A stretch of 64,000 bases of DNA from Mediterranea massiliensis. Its GTDB lineage: Bacteria > Bacteroidota > Bacteroidia > Bacteroidales > Bacteroidaceae. The position numbers and the translations under genes were made by a program. The DNA is taken from NCBI GenBank assembly GCA_015060685.1, contig SUXZ01000002.1:1-64000 (forward strand). The letters are read 5' to 3'. How positions within the stretch are numbered: position 1 is the first letter of the stretch; each line of letters opens with the position of its first letter. Shown here piece after piece: positions 9,652-20,099 of this stretch. Below the pieces are notes generated by a model. That model was not told where the DNA came from, ran no database searches, and saw only the letters and a list, made by a program, of their open reading frames with translations.

Positions 9652-11565
9652 ATGGAATTTGGATTTGTAAAGGTAGCAACGGCCGTGCCGCGCGTAAAGG
9701 TGGCAGATTGCATGGCTAACGTAGAAGAGATTAAGAACTTAGTGTTGGAAGCCGATAAGAAAGGCGTACAGGTGGTGCTCTTCCCCGAGTTGGCGCTGAC
9801 CGGTGCTACGTGTGGCGACCTCTTTGCGCAACCTCTGTTGCAAGATGCCGCCGAGGAGGCGTTGAAGAAGCTGCTCGACGAAACTTGCGAAAGCAACGTG
9901 ATAGCCGTCGTTGGTATGCCCTTGTCTGCCGGAAATAGCTTGCTCAATGTAGCCGTGGTTATCTATAAAGGAAGCGTGCTGGGCGTAGTGCCTAAAACCA
10001 TCTTGAATGGCGACGAGAAGCGTTGGTTTACTACGCTTGACTATTTTGGTACAGACTCCCTCACGTTGTGTAATCAAGAGGTCTTGGTTGGCTCTCAAAT
10101 CTTGTTCCGAATGGGCCATTCCACCTTTTCCATAGCCTTCTCGGCCGATGTACAAGCTCCGAAGTCTATAGCCGATAACCTGGCCCTGCAAGGGGCTGAA
10201 ATGCTCCTTATCCCAGCCGCCGACAACGATGTGTTAGGACGCTATACCTACACCACTCAGCAGCTGACACAACAATCGGCCGCATTGCTTGCCGCACACA
10301 TCTACTGCTCAAGCGGCTTTGGCGAATCGACCACCGACACCGTATATGCCGGCAATGCTTTTATCCTTGAAAAGGGAAAGATGTTGGCGCAAAGCGAACG
10401 CTTCTGTATGGAGTCGCAACTCGTTATCAGCGAGATTGACGTAGAATTGCTACGAAACCTACGACGCAAGTCAACCCTCTTCTCAGAAGCCTGCAACGGC
10501 TTTGAAGACAAGGTAGCGGTGAGCATCACCATCCCTTATCAGGCTCAACCCGATGCAGAATTTACCCGCACCTTCAATCCTCATCCGTTTGTGCCGCAAG
10601 GCGCCAAGCTGGACGAGCGGTGCCGCGAGATATTTGCCATCCAAACAACCGGATTGGCGCAACGATTGGTACACACCAACACCAAAACGGCCGTTATCGG
10701 CATATCGGGCGGATTGGATTCTACACTGGCTTTGCTGGTGTGCGTAAAGACATTCGACAAGCTGGGGTGGGACAGAAAGAACATCCTTGGCGTTACGATG
10801 CCCGGCTTTGGCACTACCGACCGCACCTATACCAACGCCCTCGACTTGATGAAGGCTCTGGGCATCACCCTGCGCGAAATCAGCATCAAGAAGGCTTGTC
10901 TGCAACACTTCGAAGACATCGGACACGATGCCGCCAACCACAACGTGGTGTACGAAAACGCGCAAGCACGCGAACGCACACAAATCCTTATGGACATAGC
11001 CAACCAGACATGGGGCATGGTGATTGGTACGGGCGACCTCTCCGAACTGGCTTTGGGATGGGCCACCTACAACGGCGACCACATGTCCATGTATAGCGTA
11101 AACGGCGGAGTGCCTAAGACATTGGTGAAGCACCTGGTGAAGTGGGTGGCCGAAAACGATGTGGAAGGCGAAGCAAAAGCTACGTTGCTCGACATTGTGG
11201 ATACTCCTATCAGCCCCGAACTTACGCCCGCCGACGAGCAAGGAAACATCAAGCAGAAGACCGAAGACCTGGTTGGCCCCTACGAGCTGCACGACTTCTT
11301 CCTATACCACTTTATGCACAACGCCTTTGCGCCCGCCAAGATTTACTTCCTGGCTTGTCGCACCTTCGAAGGCAAATACGACGAGGAAACCATCAAGAAA
11401 TGGCTGAAAAACTTCTTCCGCCGCTTCTTTAACCAGCAATTCAAGCGCTCGTGCTTGCCCGATGGCCCCAAGGTGGGTAGCGTATCTATCAGTCCGCGTG
11501 GTGATTGGCGTATGCCGAGCGATGCTTCCTCAACCCTTTGGCAAGCCGAGGTGGACAAACTATAG
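9652..11565 (+). CDS. nadE: Glutamine-dependent NAD+ synthase (nitrilase + NadE domains)
   Basis: N-terminal carbon-nitrogen hydrolase (LFPELALTGATCGDLF); GISGGLDSTLALLV; GTGDLSELALGWATYNGDHMSMY. Confidence 0.95.
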   Translation: MEFGFVKVATAVPRVKVADCMANVEEIKNLVLEADKKGVQVVLFPELALTGATCGDLFAQPLLQDAAEEALKKLLDETCESNVIAVVGMPLSAGNSLLNVAVVIYKGSVLGVVPKTILNGDEKRWFTTLDYFGTDSLTLCNQEVLVGSQILFRMGHSTFSIAFSADVQAPKSIADNLALQGAEMLLIPAADNDVLGRYTYTTQQLTQQSAALLAAHIYCSSGFGESTTDTVYAGNAFILEKGKMLAQSERFCMESQLVISEIDVELLRNLRRKSTLFSEACNGFEDKVAVSITIPYQAQPDAEFTRTFNPHPFVPQGAKLDERCREIFAIQTTGLAQRLVHTNTKTAVIGISGGLDSTLALLVCVKTFDKLGWDRKNILGVTMPGFGTTDRTYTNALDLMKALGITLREISIKKACLQHFEDIGHDAANHNVVYENAQARERTQILMDIANQTWGMVIGTGDLSELALGWATYNGDHMSMYSVNGGVPKTLVKHLVKWVAENDVEGEAKATLLDIVDTPISPELTPADEQGNIKQKTEDLVGPYELHDFFLYHFMHNAFAPAKIYFLACRTFEGKYDEETIKKWLKNFFRRFFNQQFKRSCLPDGPKVGSVSISPRGDWRMPSDASSTLWQAEVDKL

Positions 11566-11574
11566 CAGAAGCCG

Positions 11575-12420
11575 ATGGCTACGTGCAAAATAACCATACT
11601 TGTTGATAACCAGCCTGCTCCCGACAATGGCCTGCTGAAGCACGAACATGGCTTGGCTATGCTTGTCGAGGTGGGCGAGTGGCGTATGCTGTGCGACATG
11701 GGCGCTTCGTCGGCCTATGCCGTCAATGCCGCGCAATTGAATATCGATTTGCAAGGCGTGGATGCGGCTTTCCTATCGCATGCACACAATGACCATACCG
11801 GCGGTTTGCGTCATTTCCTCGACACATTTCCCGATATCCCCGTCTGCTTGTCGGCATCGGCCAAGGGACTTCAATGCTACTCCAACCGCAGGGAAATGCT
11901 TCGTGATATCTCCATAGATAATGAGCTTCTTACAAGCTATCCCGAACGCTTTCGTTGGATAGCGGATAGTTGCTGGATACATCCCTCGGTGGCGTTGGTA
12001 AAGAGCTGTAGCGGAGCTTATCCGTTGCCGCATGGAAACCGCTTCCTGACGGCTCAGAGGGGCGCTGAACGCGGTTTGGACGACTTTGCGCACGAGCTAT
12101 CAGTAGCCATTACCACCACGCAAGGATTGGTGGTGCTTTCTTCCTGTTCGCACAGGGGGGTACTGAACATTATTCAGGATTGTATCCGTTTTACCGGCGA
12201 GGCGCGGCTAAGGAGTTTTGTGGGTGGCTTGCACTTGGTGGATATGCCGGGCGTGGAAGAGGAGGCGCAACAGTTGGCTATAGAGTTTACCCGGCTTTAT
12301 CCGCAAGCCGAAATCCATACCGGCCATTGCACATGCGACAAGGCGAAAGAGGCATTGCTTGCCCACTTGTCGAATGCCAGGATTTTTACTACGGGAACGG
12401 TGATAGAGATAGCCGGTTAG
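11575..12420 (+). CDS. Metallo-beta-lactamase-fold hydrolase
   Basis: FLSHAHNDHTGGLRHFL, SSCSHRGVLNI, HTGHCTCDKA. Confidence 0.87.
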   Translation: MATCKITILVDNQPAPDNGLLKHEHGLAMLVEVGEWRMLCDMGASSAYAVNAAQLNIDLQGVDAAFLSHAHNDHTGGLRHFLDTFPDIPVCLSASAKGLQCYSNRREMLRDISIDNELLTSYPERFRWIADSCWIHPSVALVKSCSGAYPLPHGNRFLTAQRGAERGLDDFAHELSVAITTTQGLVVLSSCSHRGVLNIIQDCIRFTGEARLRSFVGGLHLVDMPGVEEEAQQLAIEFTRLYPQAEIHTGHCTCDKAKEALLAHLSNARIFTTGTVIEIAG

Positions 12421-13247
12421 TACAGACTGGCGTGTCGGTACTTCTTTACAAGTTGCTTGTAGGCAGGGGTTTGCTTGTATGTACGCAACCAATTATTCAA
12501 GCTATCCAGTAATGCCGGCGATTGCTTGTTTACTCCCCACGAATAGAATTGACTGAAGCTGATGGCCGTGTGCATGTCTATCTGCGGCAGACTATCTATC
12601 AAAGTGCGTGCTACACTCTCGTCGCAAACGGCATAGTCAATGTCGCCATGAGCCACCAACGAAAGTAGTTGCTCGGGGCCATAATTTTCCACCTCTTTTA
12701 TATAGATTGTATCGCCAATCTCGTTGGAGAGGTTGCGGATGCGCAAGATACTGGGAGAACCTTTCACAATGTGCAGAGTCTTGCCGGCCAACTCTAAATG
12801 ACTTTTAATGTAGCTGCTATCGTCGATGGAGGCAGGCTCACGTTGTATCAATACTTGTCGGTTGCGTAGAATGGGAGCGGTGAGTAGCAGGTTTTCTTTC
12901 TGTTCTACGGTGTTTTGTATGCCGTGTGCAATAAGGTCGAAGGTGCCGTCAGTTAATCCTTGTATACGTTTCTCGAAACTCATTTCGGGCGTTAGCTCAA
13001 CCTCCAAACCATGCTCCTTGGCAAAGGCGTGAAGCAATTCGTAGTGAAGCCCCGACACTGTATCGCCCTCTACGAAATAGCTGATGGCGTTGTATTCGGT
13101 CGTAGCGCGGATAACACCCGATTGCTTGATTGCATCGTAGTCGCGCGGCATAATCGGTTGCTCAGTGCGCTTCTCAGGTAGTAAATAAGTGGCTACTAAT
13201 GTGGCGATGATGCCTATTAGTAAGTACTTTATAAGTTTCTTGTTCAT
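12417..13247 (-). CDS. Family-3 extracellular solute-binding-like protein
   Basis: SGVIRATTEYNAISYFVEGDTVSGLHYELLHAFAKEHGLEVEL; GTFDLIAHGIQNT. Confidence 0.8.
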   Translation of the reverse strand: MNKKLIKYLLIGIIATLVATYLLPEKRTEQPIMPRDYDAIKQSGVIRATTEYNAISYFVEGDTVSGLHYELLHAFAKEHGLEVELTPEMSFEKRIQGLTDGTFDLIAHGIQNTVEQKENLLLTAPILRNRQVLIQREPASIDDSSYIKSHLELAGKTLHIVKGSPSILRIRNLSNEIGDTIYIKEVENYGPEQLLSLVAHGDIDYAVCDESVARTLIDSLPQIDMHTAISFSQFYSWGVNKQSPALLDSLNNWLRTYKQTPAYKQLVKKYRHASLY

Positions 13248-13253
13248 AGTGCG

Positions 13254-15305
13254 TTAGTCGTAGAAATTCCAAGAAACACCGATTTTCAGCATGCGAGGGT
13301 TTAGTGGATAGTGGGGCACCGTGAAATAGTTGCGATTGCCCATTCCGGCATTGACGTGATACATCATGACGAAAATGCGTGTGCGCTTCAAGTGCAGGTT
13401 GCAATAGGCGTTTACAACGGGATATCCTCCAATCTCTACCTTGTCGTCGGCCGATTGCAGGTGGAATTGCTGAATAGCCGGTGTATAGGCCGGTGCATAG
13501 TACTTGGTGAAGAAGGTTGCTTCTGCACCCAATTGCACGGTCAATACCTTCTTGGCAATCTTGGTAAGGATATACAGGTTGTGGTAGGTTGATAGCTCGG
13601 GAAGCGGCAATACACTTTCGTTGCTCGACTTCTGATAAGTCACCTTGTTGTCCAGGTGTAGGATGCCCAATTTGAAGTTTTGTGTCAGTTGGGCGGTAAG
13701 CACCTGAATGTTTTCGCTACATTGTTCGGGCAGTGCGTGCTGGTTGAAGTAGGTGTAGTTCTTGATATTCTCTATACCGGCTACCAGGTTTGTACCCCAA
13801 CGGTCGATGTTCAGTTCGCCTTCGATGCGTGTTCTGAACTCCTTGTCGAAGTTGTCGTTATCCCAATAGAAATGGTTTGAGTGATAATGACGCATGTAGA
13901 ACGATGGCCGCAAGTTGGTGATGTTTGCTCGCGCATAGAGGTTTACCGTGTCTTTTCCCAATCGGAAATTCAAGTCGGCATCACCTTTCAGACGGAATTC
14001 GCCAATGGCTTCGCCGGCAATGCCTACTTCGCCATTGATGTTGTAGTGTAGCAGATTGCCTTGTCGTTTGGCCAGTTCGCCGCCCACAAATACCTCTTGC
14101 TCTTTGTATCGTTTCGGACGATGAACCTCTTCGCGGTTGAGCGAAAGGGTATCCATCAAGTCGTAATGGCTATATTTGTGTGAGATATAGGCCGTTAGTC
14201 CAGCCTTTGCATAGCGGTTGAAACCTTCGAGCAACGCAACAGCAAGTGTATTCTTGATGCTGAAGGCGGTGGTTGTATCCCTTGTACCCGCATCGCTGAA
14301 GTAGTTGTTCTCATATTCATTTCTGTCGTTGCTGGAGAAGCGTCTTCTTGAACGCTCCACCTTCATGGTGTGGATGAAGCTGGTAACGGGTACGAACTCG
14401 TACGTCTGTGTGGTATCGTTCTTTACGGTATCAATCTTTTCGATGTTTCGCTCAAATCCCAATCGGTAGCGGTGGGTGAGGTAAACATAGAAATTCTTGT
14501 TGCGGTTGCTGGTCGATTCCAAGTGAACAGGAATGTTGTTTGCTTCATACTCCTTCTTTCCATCGGCCAACGTGTCGGGGCGCGTGATGTATCCGTCGTT
14601 GGTGATACCGCCGTTTTCGTTCATCTTCATGAAGAAGTTGTTGTAAACGGCTTGCATCTGATAGCGTTCGCCGATATAGCTTGCAAACAGGCCTGCGTTG
14701 AAGTAAGAGGTGGCTTGGTTGGCATATTGTCCGCGGCCATACAAGTAGTCGATGTTGAAACCAAAAGCCAGACGCTTGTTTACATTAACCGAGAAGTACG
14801 ATTTGAAACGCTCCTCTCCATTTATCTTGTTACCAGCCTTGTAGTAGGTCAGGTTGGTGTATGGAATGTTGCTATTGGTAAAGTAAACTTGGTCGGGGGT
14901 GAAGTAGAAACTTGATAGGGGAGCCATGAAAATGGTTGGCGCATCGTTGTTGCGGTCGAAGAAGATACGCGACTGACGAGGCGAACCAAGGTTACCTAAG
15001 TAGTTGTATTGGCCATACATACCTCCCATCAAGTTGGTGTTTTGGAAGTTCAGGCTGGCGGTATCTGCCGCTACCATGGTTCGTTCGCCGAATTGTTCGT
15101 TCAACTTCCACATGAATACTTGGGGTGGAAGACTTTGTATATCCACCGAATCGTTCAGGTTTTGCGGTTGGCGATTAGGATCCACCTGATTGCCAAATCG
15201 GTCGCGGTTGTTGAAATTACCATTTTGCGAACGGATAGACTGTACTTGTGCGTTCAGTGTACCCAAAAACAATAAAAACAGATATGTCAGTAAACTTCTT
15301 TTCAT
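13254..15305 (-). CDS. Putative porin / outer membrane beta-barrel protein
   Basis: Signal peptide MKRSLLTYLFLLFLGTLNAQ, long beta-rich barrel, C-terminal aromatic. Confidence 0.65.
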   Translation of the reverse strand: MKRSLLTYLFLLFLGTLNAQVQSIRSQNGNFNNRDRFGNQVDPNRQPQNLNDSVDIQSLPPQVFMWKLNEQFGERTMVAADTASLNFQNTNLMGGMYGQYNYLGNLGSPRQSRIFFDRNNDAPTIFMAPLSSFYFTPDQVYFTNSNIPYTNLTYYKAGNKINGEERFKSYFSVNVNKRLAFGFNIDYLYGRGQYANQATSYFNAGLFASYIGERYQMQAVYNNFFMKMNENGGITNDGYITRPDTLADGKKEYEANNIPVHLESTSNRNKNFYVYLTHRYRLGFERNIEKIDTVKNDTTQTYEFVPVTSFIHTMKVERSRRRFSSNDRNEYENNYFSDAGTRDTTTAFSIKNTLAVALLEGFNRYAKAGLTAYISHKYSHYDLMDTLSLNREEVHRPKRYKEQEVFVGGELAKRQGNLLHYNINGEVGIAGEAIGEFRLKGDADLNFRLGKDTVNLYARANITNLRPSFYMRHYHSNHFYWDNDNFDKEFRTRIEGELNIDRWGTNLVAGIENIKNYTYFNQHALPEQCSENIQVLTAQLTQNFKLGILHLDNKVTYQKSSNESVLPLPELSTYHNLYILTKIAKKVLTVQLGAEATFFTKYYAPAYTPAIQQFHLQSADDKVEIGGYPVVNAYCNLHLKRTRIFVMMYHVNAGMGNRNYFTVPHYPLNPRMLKIGVSWNFYD

Positions 15306-15466
15306 ATTTGGGTGCGAAGATAGTGCAAACCGCTTGAATTGCAAAACGAATGGTGTTTTAATGTGTTAATCTGCTCCGTTGTTTTAAGACAAAAAAAGAA
15401 TCTTACTAAAATCCGAACGAATTTTAGTAAGATTCCAAATGAATTTATGCATAAATTATTTCTAAT

Positions 15467-16012
15467 TTATTCGCAGAGCTTAATCAATTCCATACCACGC
15501 TTGATAGCCTCTTCGTTCATAGGAATCAAGTGGTGGTGGCGTTCGGGAAGTGTCTTCTTCAATCCTTTCACAACACTTTCAAGGCTGACCATCGGTTTCA
15601 ACTTCAGCAAGCCGCCCAACACAATCATGTTGAATGCTTTGGCATTCTTCATCTCGTTGGCTGCATCCATGGCATCGATGCGATAAACATTGATGTCTTT
15701 TCTTGTTGGAGGATTGATGATGCCGTATCCGTCGTAAATCAGTACACCACCAGGTTTTACCTTGCTTTCAAACTTTTCGAGTGAGGGCTGGTTTAAGATG
15801 ATAGCCGCATCATACTTGCTGAGAATGGGCGACGAGATTTTTTCGTCGCTAACGATTACGGTTACATTGGCTGTACCTCCGCGTTGCTCGGGGCCATAAG
15901 CAGGCATCCAACTAACTTCCTTACCTTCCATCAAACCCGAGTAGGCCAAGATTTTACCCATAGACAATACACCTTGTCCGCCAAATCCTGCTATAATGAT
16001 TTCTTCTTTCAT
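15467..16012 (-). CDS. korC: 2-oxoacid:ferredoxin oxidoreductase, gamma subunit
   Basis: IIIAGFGGQGVLSMGKILAYSGLMEGKEVSWMPAYGPEQRGGTANVTVIVS. Confidence 0.88.
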   Translation of the reverse strand: MKEEIIIAGFGGQGVLSMGKILAYSGLMEGKEVSWMPAYGPEQRGGTANVTVIVSDEKISSPILSKYDAAIILNQPSLEKFESKVKPGGVLIYDGYGIINPPTRKDINVYRIDAMDAANEMKNAKAFNMIVLGGLLKLKPMVSLESVVKGLKKTLPERHHHLIPMNEEAIKRGMELIKLCE

Positions 16013-16039
16013 ACTTTTATAACTCTGTGCAAATGAACC

Positions 16040-16804
16040 TTATTCCTTGTCTTTTAAGTCGCCGAGAGGGTAGAAGGGGAACATGTTCTCTTCCATCCAC
16101 TTGTTTGCTTTTTCCGGTGTCAGCTTCCAACCGGAGTTACATGTCGAAACAATCTCTACCAGGTTGCTTCCCTTGCCGGCCATGGAGTTTTCGAATGCCT
16201 TGCGAATGGCTTTCTTTGCCTTGCGGATAGCAGGTACCGATTGTACGCTTTGGCGGGTTACATAGGCTGTTCCTTCCAATTGTGCGGCAATATCGGCAAT
16301 CTTAAGCGGATAACCGTGGATGGCTACATCGCGTCCATAAGGACAAGTAGCTGTCTTCTGTCCTACCAATGTAGTGGGAGCCATTTGTCCGCCGGTCATA
16401 CCATAGATGGCATTGTTGATAAAGATAATGGTGATATTCTCTCCACGATTCAATGCGTGGATAGTTTCAGCAGTACCGATACAAGCCAAGTCGCCATCGC
16501 CTTGATAAGTAAATACCAGTCTGCTTGGCCATAAGCGCTTGATGGCGGTAGCCAAAGCCGGTGCACGTCCATGTGCTGCTTCTTCCCAATCGATATCGAT
16601 GTAGTTGTATGCGAATACGGCACAACCTACAGGCGATACGCCTATGCCCTTCTCTTCCATACCCATCTCTTCGATTACTTCGGCAATCAGTTTGTGAACT
16701 ACGCCATGACTACATCCGGGACAATAGTGCATGGGGTTGTCGTTCATCAATGTCGGTTTCTTATAAACCAGATTTTCGGGCTTTATGATTTCTTCTTTTG
16801 TCAT
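16040..16804 (-). CDS. korB: 2-oxoacid:ferredoxin oxidoreductase, TPP-binding beta subunit
   Basis: HYCPGCSHGVVHKLI, YQGDGDLACIGTAETIHALNRGENITIIFINNAIYGMTGGQMAPTT. Confidence 0.92.
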   Translation of the reverse strand: MTKEEIIKPENLVYKKPTLMNDNPMHYCPGCSHGVVHKLIAEVIEEMGMEEKGIGVSPVGCAVFAYNYIDIDWEEAAHGRAPALATAIKRLWPSRLVFTYQGDGDLACIGTAETIHALNRGENITIIFINNAIYGMTGGQMAPTTLVGQKTATCPYGRDVAIHGYPLKIADIAAQLEGTAYVTRQSVQSVPAIRKAKKAIRKAFENSMAGKGSNLVEIVSTCNSGWKLTPEKANKWMEENMFPFYPLGDLKDKE

Positions 16805-16809
16805 AATCG

Positions 16810-16980
16810 TTATCTGTTTGTGAAGCGAATAAAGAATTCCATAATCTTAATGCAGATGGCAATGCCACAAGTGTACATAAATACTTTGTGATCGTCGCAA
16901 GCAAAGTAAACGATGACGCTGGCAACTGCTAATATCATGAAAACCAGATTAAGTACGCCTCTAATTTTATCTGTATTCAT
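16810..16980 (-). CDS. Small hydrophobic (about 56 aa) protein embedded in the kor operon
   Basis: Manual translation MNTDKIRGVLNLVFMILAVASVIVYFACDDHKVFMYTCGIAICIKIMEFFIRFTNR*; fills the gap between korB and korA; below the track's apparent 60-aa cutoff. Confidence 0.7.
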   Translation of the reverse strand: MNTDKIRGVLNLVFMILAVASVIVYFACDDHKVFMYTCGIAICIKIMEFFIRFTNR

Positions 16981-16989
16981 ATCCTACCT

Positions 16990-18069
16990 TTATTTGCACA
17001 ATTGTTTAAGTGCATTAACAATCTCGTCCGGATCGGGAACGATACCACCCAAGCGACCGAAGTGCTCTACGGGAACTTTGCCGTTTACCGCCAAACGAAC
17101 GTCTTCTACCATCTGGCCGGCATTCAACTCGGTTACCAGCATACCCTTTACCTTGTTGGCATACTCGGCAATGGCTTTCTTGGGGAATGGCCAAAGGGTG
17201 ATAGGACGAAGAATACCTACTTTGATGCCTTCTTCGCGAGCAAGTTCCATGGCTTTGGCACCGATACGAGCCATCGAGCCGAAAGCAACAATCAGATAAT
17301 CGGCATCTTCGCAGTTAATCTCTTCGAAGCGTACTTCATTCTCTTCAATCAATCTGTATTTCTCTTGGAAACGGATATTGTTCTTTTCCATCTCCTCTGG
17401 TTTCAATTCGAGCGATGTGATTACATTGCGTTGGCGGTTCTTTGGTTTGCCGGTAGCAGCCCAAGGACATTGTGCCAATACCTCTTCGTCGGTGCGACGA
17501 GGTTTTTGTTTTGGCAACACCACCTTTTCCATCATTTGTCCGATAACACCATCTGCAAGGATAATGGCAGGGTTGCGATACTTGAACGCCAATTCAAAGC
17601 CTAATGATACGAAGTCGGCCATCTCTTGAACGGATGCTGGTGCCAATGCAATCAGTCGGTAGTCGCCATGTCCACCACCTTTTACGGTTTGGAAATAGTC
17701 GGCTTGGCTGGGTTGGATTGTACCTAAACCAGGACCACCGCGCATGACGTTTACAATCAAGCAAGGCAATTCGGCACCGGCCAAATATGAGATACCCTCT
17801 TGTTTCAAACTAACACCGGGGCTCGATGACGATGTCATTACCATCTTACCGGTACCGGCTCCTCCATACACCATGTTGATTGCAGCTACTTCACTTTCGG
17901 CTTGCAATACTACCATGCCTGTTGTTTCCCAAGGCTTTTGCTCGGCCAATGTTTCCAATACTTCCGATTGCGGAGTAATGGGATATCCGAAGTATCCATC
18001 TGCACCGCAACGGATGGCCGCATGTGCAATGGCTTCGTTTCCTTTCATCAATACTACTTCTTCTGCCAT
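16990..18069 (-). CDS. korA: 2-oxoacid:ferredoxin oxidoreductase, alpha subunit
   Basis: LMKGNEAIAHAAIRCGADGYFGYPITPQSEVLETLA, SSSPGVSLKQEGISYLAGAELPCLIVNVMRGGPGLG. Confidence 0.92.
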   Translation of the reverse strand: MAEEVVLMKGNEAIAHAAIRCGADGYFGYPITPQSEVLETLAEQKPWETTGMVVLQAESEVAAINMVYGGAGTGKMVMTSSSSPGVSLKQEGISYLAGAELPCLIVNVMRGGPGLGTIQPSQADYFQTVKGGGHGDYRLIALAPASVQEMADFVSLGFELAFKYRNPAIILADGVIGQMMEKVVLPKQKPRRTDEEVLAQCPWAATGKPKNRQRNVITSLELKPEEMEKNNIRFQEKYRLIEENEVRFEEINCEDADYLIVAFGSMARIGAKAMELAREEGIKVGILRPITLWPFPKKAIAEYANKVKGMLVTELNAGQMVEDVRLAVNGKVPVEHFGRLGGIVPDPDEIVNALKQLCK

Positions 18070-18071
18070 AA

Positions 18072-18299
18072 TTAGTTTGTTTTTACTTTATAAACCGAGA
18101 TACAACCATCGGGGCATACTGTGGCGCATGATGCGCATCCGTTGCAAGTATCTTCAATGGTTTGTTGAGCAAAGTTATATCCGCGTACATTTACCTCTTT
18201 ACTAAGGCTGATGATGTTTAGCGGGCATGCTACTACACAGAGGTTACAACCCTTGCAACGTTCTGTATCTACTACGATTGCTCCTTTTATTTTTGCCAT
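18072..18299 (-). CDS. korD: 4Fe-4S ferredoxin subunit of the kor complex
   Basis: CKGCNLCVVACPLNII and CNGCASCATVCPDGCI motifs. Confidence 0.9.
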   Translation of the reverse strand: MAKIKGAIVVDTERCKGCNLCVVACPLNIISLSKEVNVRGYNFAQQTIEDTCNGCASCATVCPDGCISVYKVKTN

Positions 18300-18322
18300 A
18301 TTTAGTTAGTTTTAATGTTTGC

Positions 18323-18598
18323 TTATTGATTGTACATGTCATTATTGAAAAAGTTCAGAATGTCAATAACCATTTGTCGTGCGTCGGCAGCCGGGCTTTC
18401 CGGATTCAAGTCGATGGCCCACTGATAGTTGTTCAGCGCTTGTTGCCAATTTCCTTGTTTCCGATAGGCATTGCCTCGTAGGTAGTAGGCCACATCCTTG
18501 TTAGGTGCATCAGCATTCAGATAGGACTCCAAATGTTGTAATGCCGTGTCGATTTCGCCATTTGCTATCAGCTCTTTAATCGCTTCCAACTGGTACAT
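18323..18598 (-). CDS. Small TPR-repeat protein
   Basis: KDVAYYLRGNAYRKQGNWQQALNNYQWAIDLNPESPAA; start trimmed to MYQLEAIKEL. Confidence 0.75.
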   Translation of the reverse strand: MYQLEAIKELIANGEIDTALQHLESYLNADAPNKDVAYYLRGNAYRKQGNWQQALNNYQWAIDLNPESPAADARQMVIDILNFFNNDMYNQ

Positions 18599-18671
18599 TA
18601 TTTCATCATTTTTCGAAAAACGGTGCAAAGATAGTGCAAGATGTACGTAGAACAAAATAAAATGTCAACTT

Positions 18672-20087
18672 TTAATGCTTTTCATTAACAATTTTATCGT
18701 TAATATACAAATTGTCTAACACGATGTTCGTTGCACCATCTATTTGATTCTTTCCTTTGCTAACGTTGTTCCAACGGCAATCTTCTACCGAAATGTTGTT
18801 CACAAGCGTGTCGTCGTCCAAACCGATAATCAGTATGCCGAGTTCACTTTTCTGGCAATTCACATTCTTCAAATGCACGTTTCTGACGGTGGGTGTGTAT
18901 CCTCTTTGACAATTCTCACGGTTTTCGTATTGCAAGTTGATGCGCAATACGGCCTCTCTACATTGTCCAACATTGACATTCCTTACAAATACGTTCTCAA
19001 TTACACCTCCTCGGCAAGTACTTGTCTTGATGCGGATTACTCTATCCAAGTCGGGGCTGTCCATTTGGCAATTCTCTACAAAGAGGTTCTTGTATCCGCC
19101 CGATATCTCGCTACCGATTACTACACCGCCATGCCCGTTCTTCATGAAGCAGTTGCGCACGATGATGTTTTCGCTAGGGATGTTCCATTTACGGCCGTCT
19201 TGATTGCGTCCGCTCTTAATGGCAATACAATCGTCTCCGGTGTCGAATACACAATCTTCTATCAATACATTCTTGCACGATTCGGGGTCGCATCCATCTC
19301 CGTTAGGACCTCTGTTGAAGATGGTTACACCACGAACGATGAGGCTTTCGCAAAATAGCGGATGAATCACCCAGAAGGGAGAGTTCAGCAACGTAATTCC
19401 TTCTATCAGTACTTGTTGGCACGAGTACAAATTGATGAATTGCGGTCTTAAAGCATCATCGGGTGTCATGATGCGTTGGTAGATAGGTGTAGATGTTTCT
19501 CCATACATCAGCAGCTTTTCTCTTCCGCCATTGCGTTGTCCCTTCATACCCTCTTTCCAGCCATATTGTGGTGCGCCACACATGTACCACCAGGTGTCGT
19601 TGCTACCTTGTCCGTCCAATACACCTTTGCCGGTAATGGCGATGTTCGTTTCGCCATAGGCATAAATCAGCGGATGTGCGTTGTAGCAATCAATGCCTTC
19701 CCAACGGGTGATGACGGCGGGGAAGTATAACGATTGGTCGGTTAGGAACTTCAATGTAGCTCCCTCTTCAATGTGTAGGTTTACATTGCTTTTCAGTGTG
19801 ATGGGGCCGGTATAGAATGTGCCGGCGGGTATAACTACCTTTCCTCCTCCTTGCAAGCTGCATTGCGTAATGGCTTGATTGATGGCTTCGTGACAAGGCT
19901 CGTCGGGTGTATCTGCCTTGGCTCCGAAGTCGGTGATGAGGAATGTCTTGTCGGGAAACTTCGTCCGCTTTATTTGTTTCTCAATTTTCTTAGCTTCCTT
20001 GAAGGCTTTATCCATGTCGAAGCCGTTGTTGGCCATCAGCATGGAGGTGCATGTAAATAGTGCAATGAGTGTAATAAATTTCTTCAT
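18672..20087 (-). CDS. Glycoside hydrolase family 28 (polygalacturonase-like)
   Basis: TDFGAKAD..., RGPNGDGCDPESCKNVLIEDCVFDTGDDCIAIKSGRNQDG, GHGGVVIGSEISGG. Confidence 0.92.
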   Translation of the reverse strand: MKKFITLIALFTCTSMLMANNGFDMDKAFKEAKKIEKQIKRTKFPDKTFLITDFGAKADTPDEPCHEAINQAITQCSLQGGGKVVIPAGTFYTGPITLKSNVNLHIEEGATLKFLTDQSLYFPAVITRWEGIDCYNAHPLIYAYGETNIAITGKGVLDGQGSNDTWWYMCGAPQYGWKEGMKGQRNGGREKLLMYGETSTPIYQRIMTPDDALRPQFINLYSCQQVLIEGITLLNSPFWVIHPLFCESLIVRGVTIFNRGPNGDGCDPESCKNVLIEDCVFDTGDDCIAIKSGRNQDGRKWNIPSENIIVRNCFMKNGHGGVVIGSEISGGYKNLFVENCQMDSPDLDRVIRIKTSTCRGGVIENVFVRNVNVGQCREAVLRINLQYENRENCQRGYTPTVRNVHLKNVNCQKSELGILIIGLDDDTLVNNISVEDCRWNNVSKGKNQIDGATNIVLDNLYINDKIVNEKH

Positions 20088-20099
20088 AGTTTATGGCTT

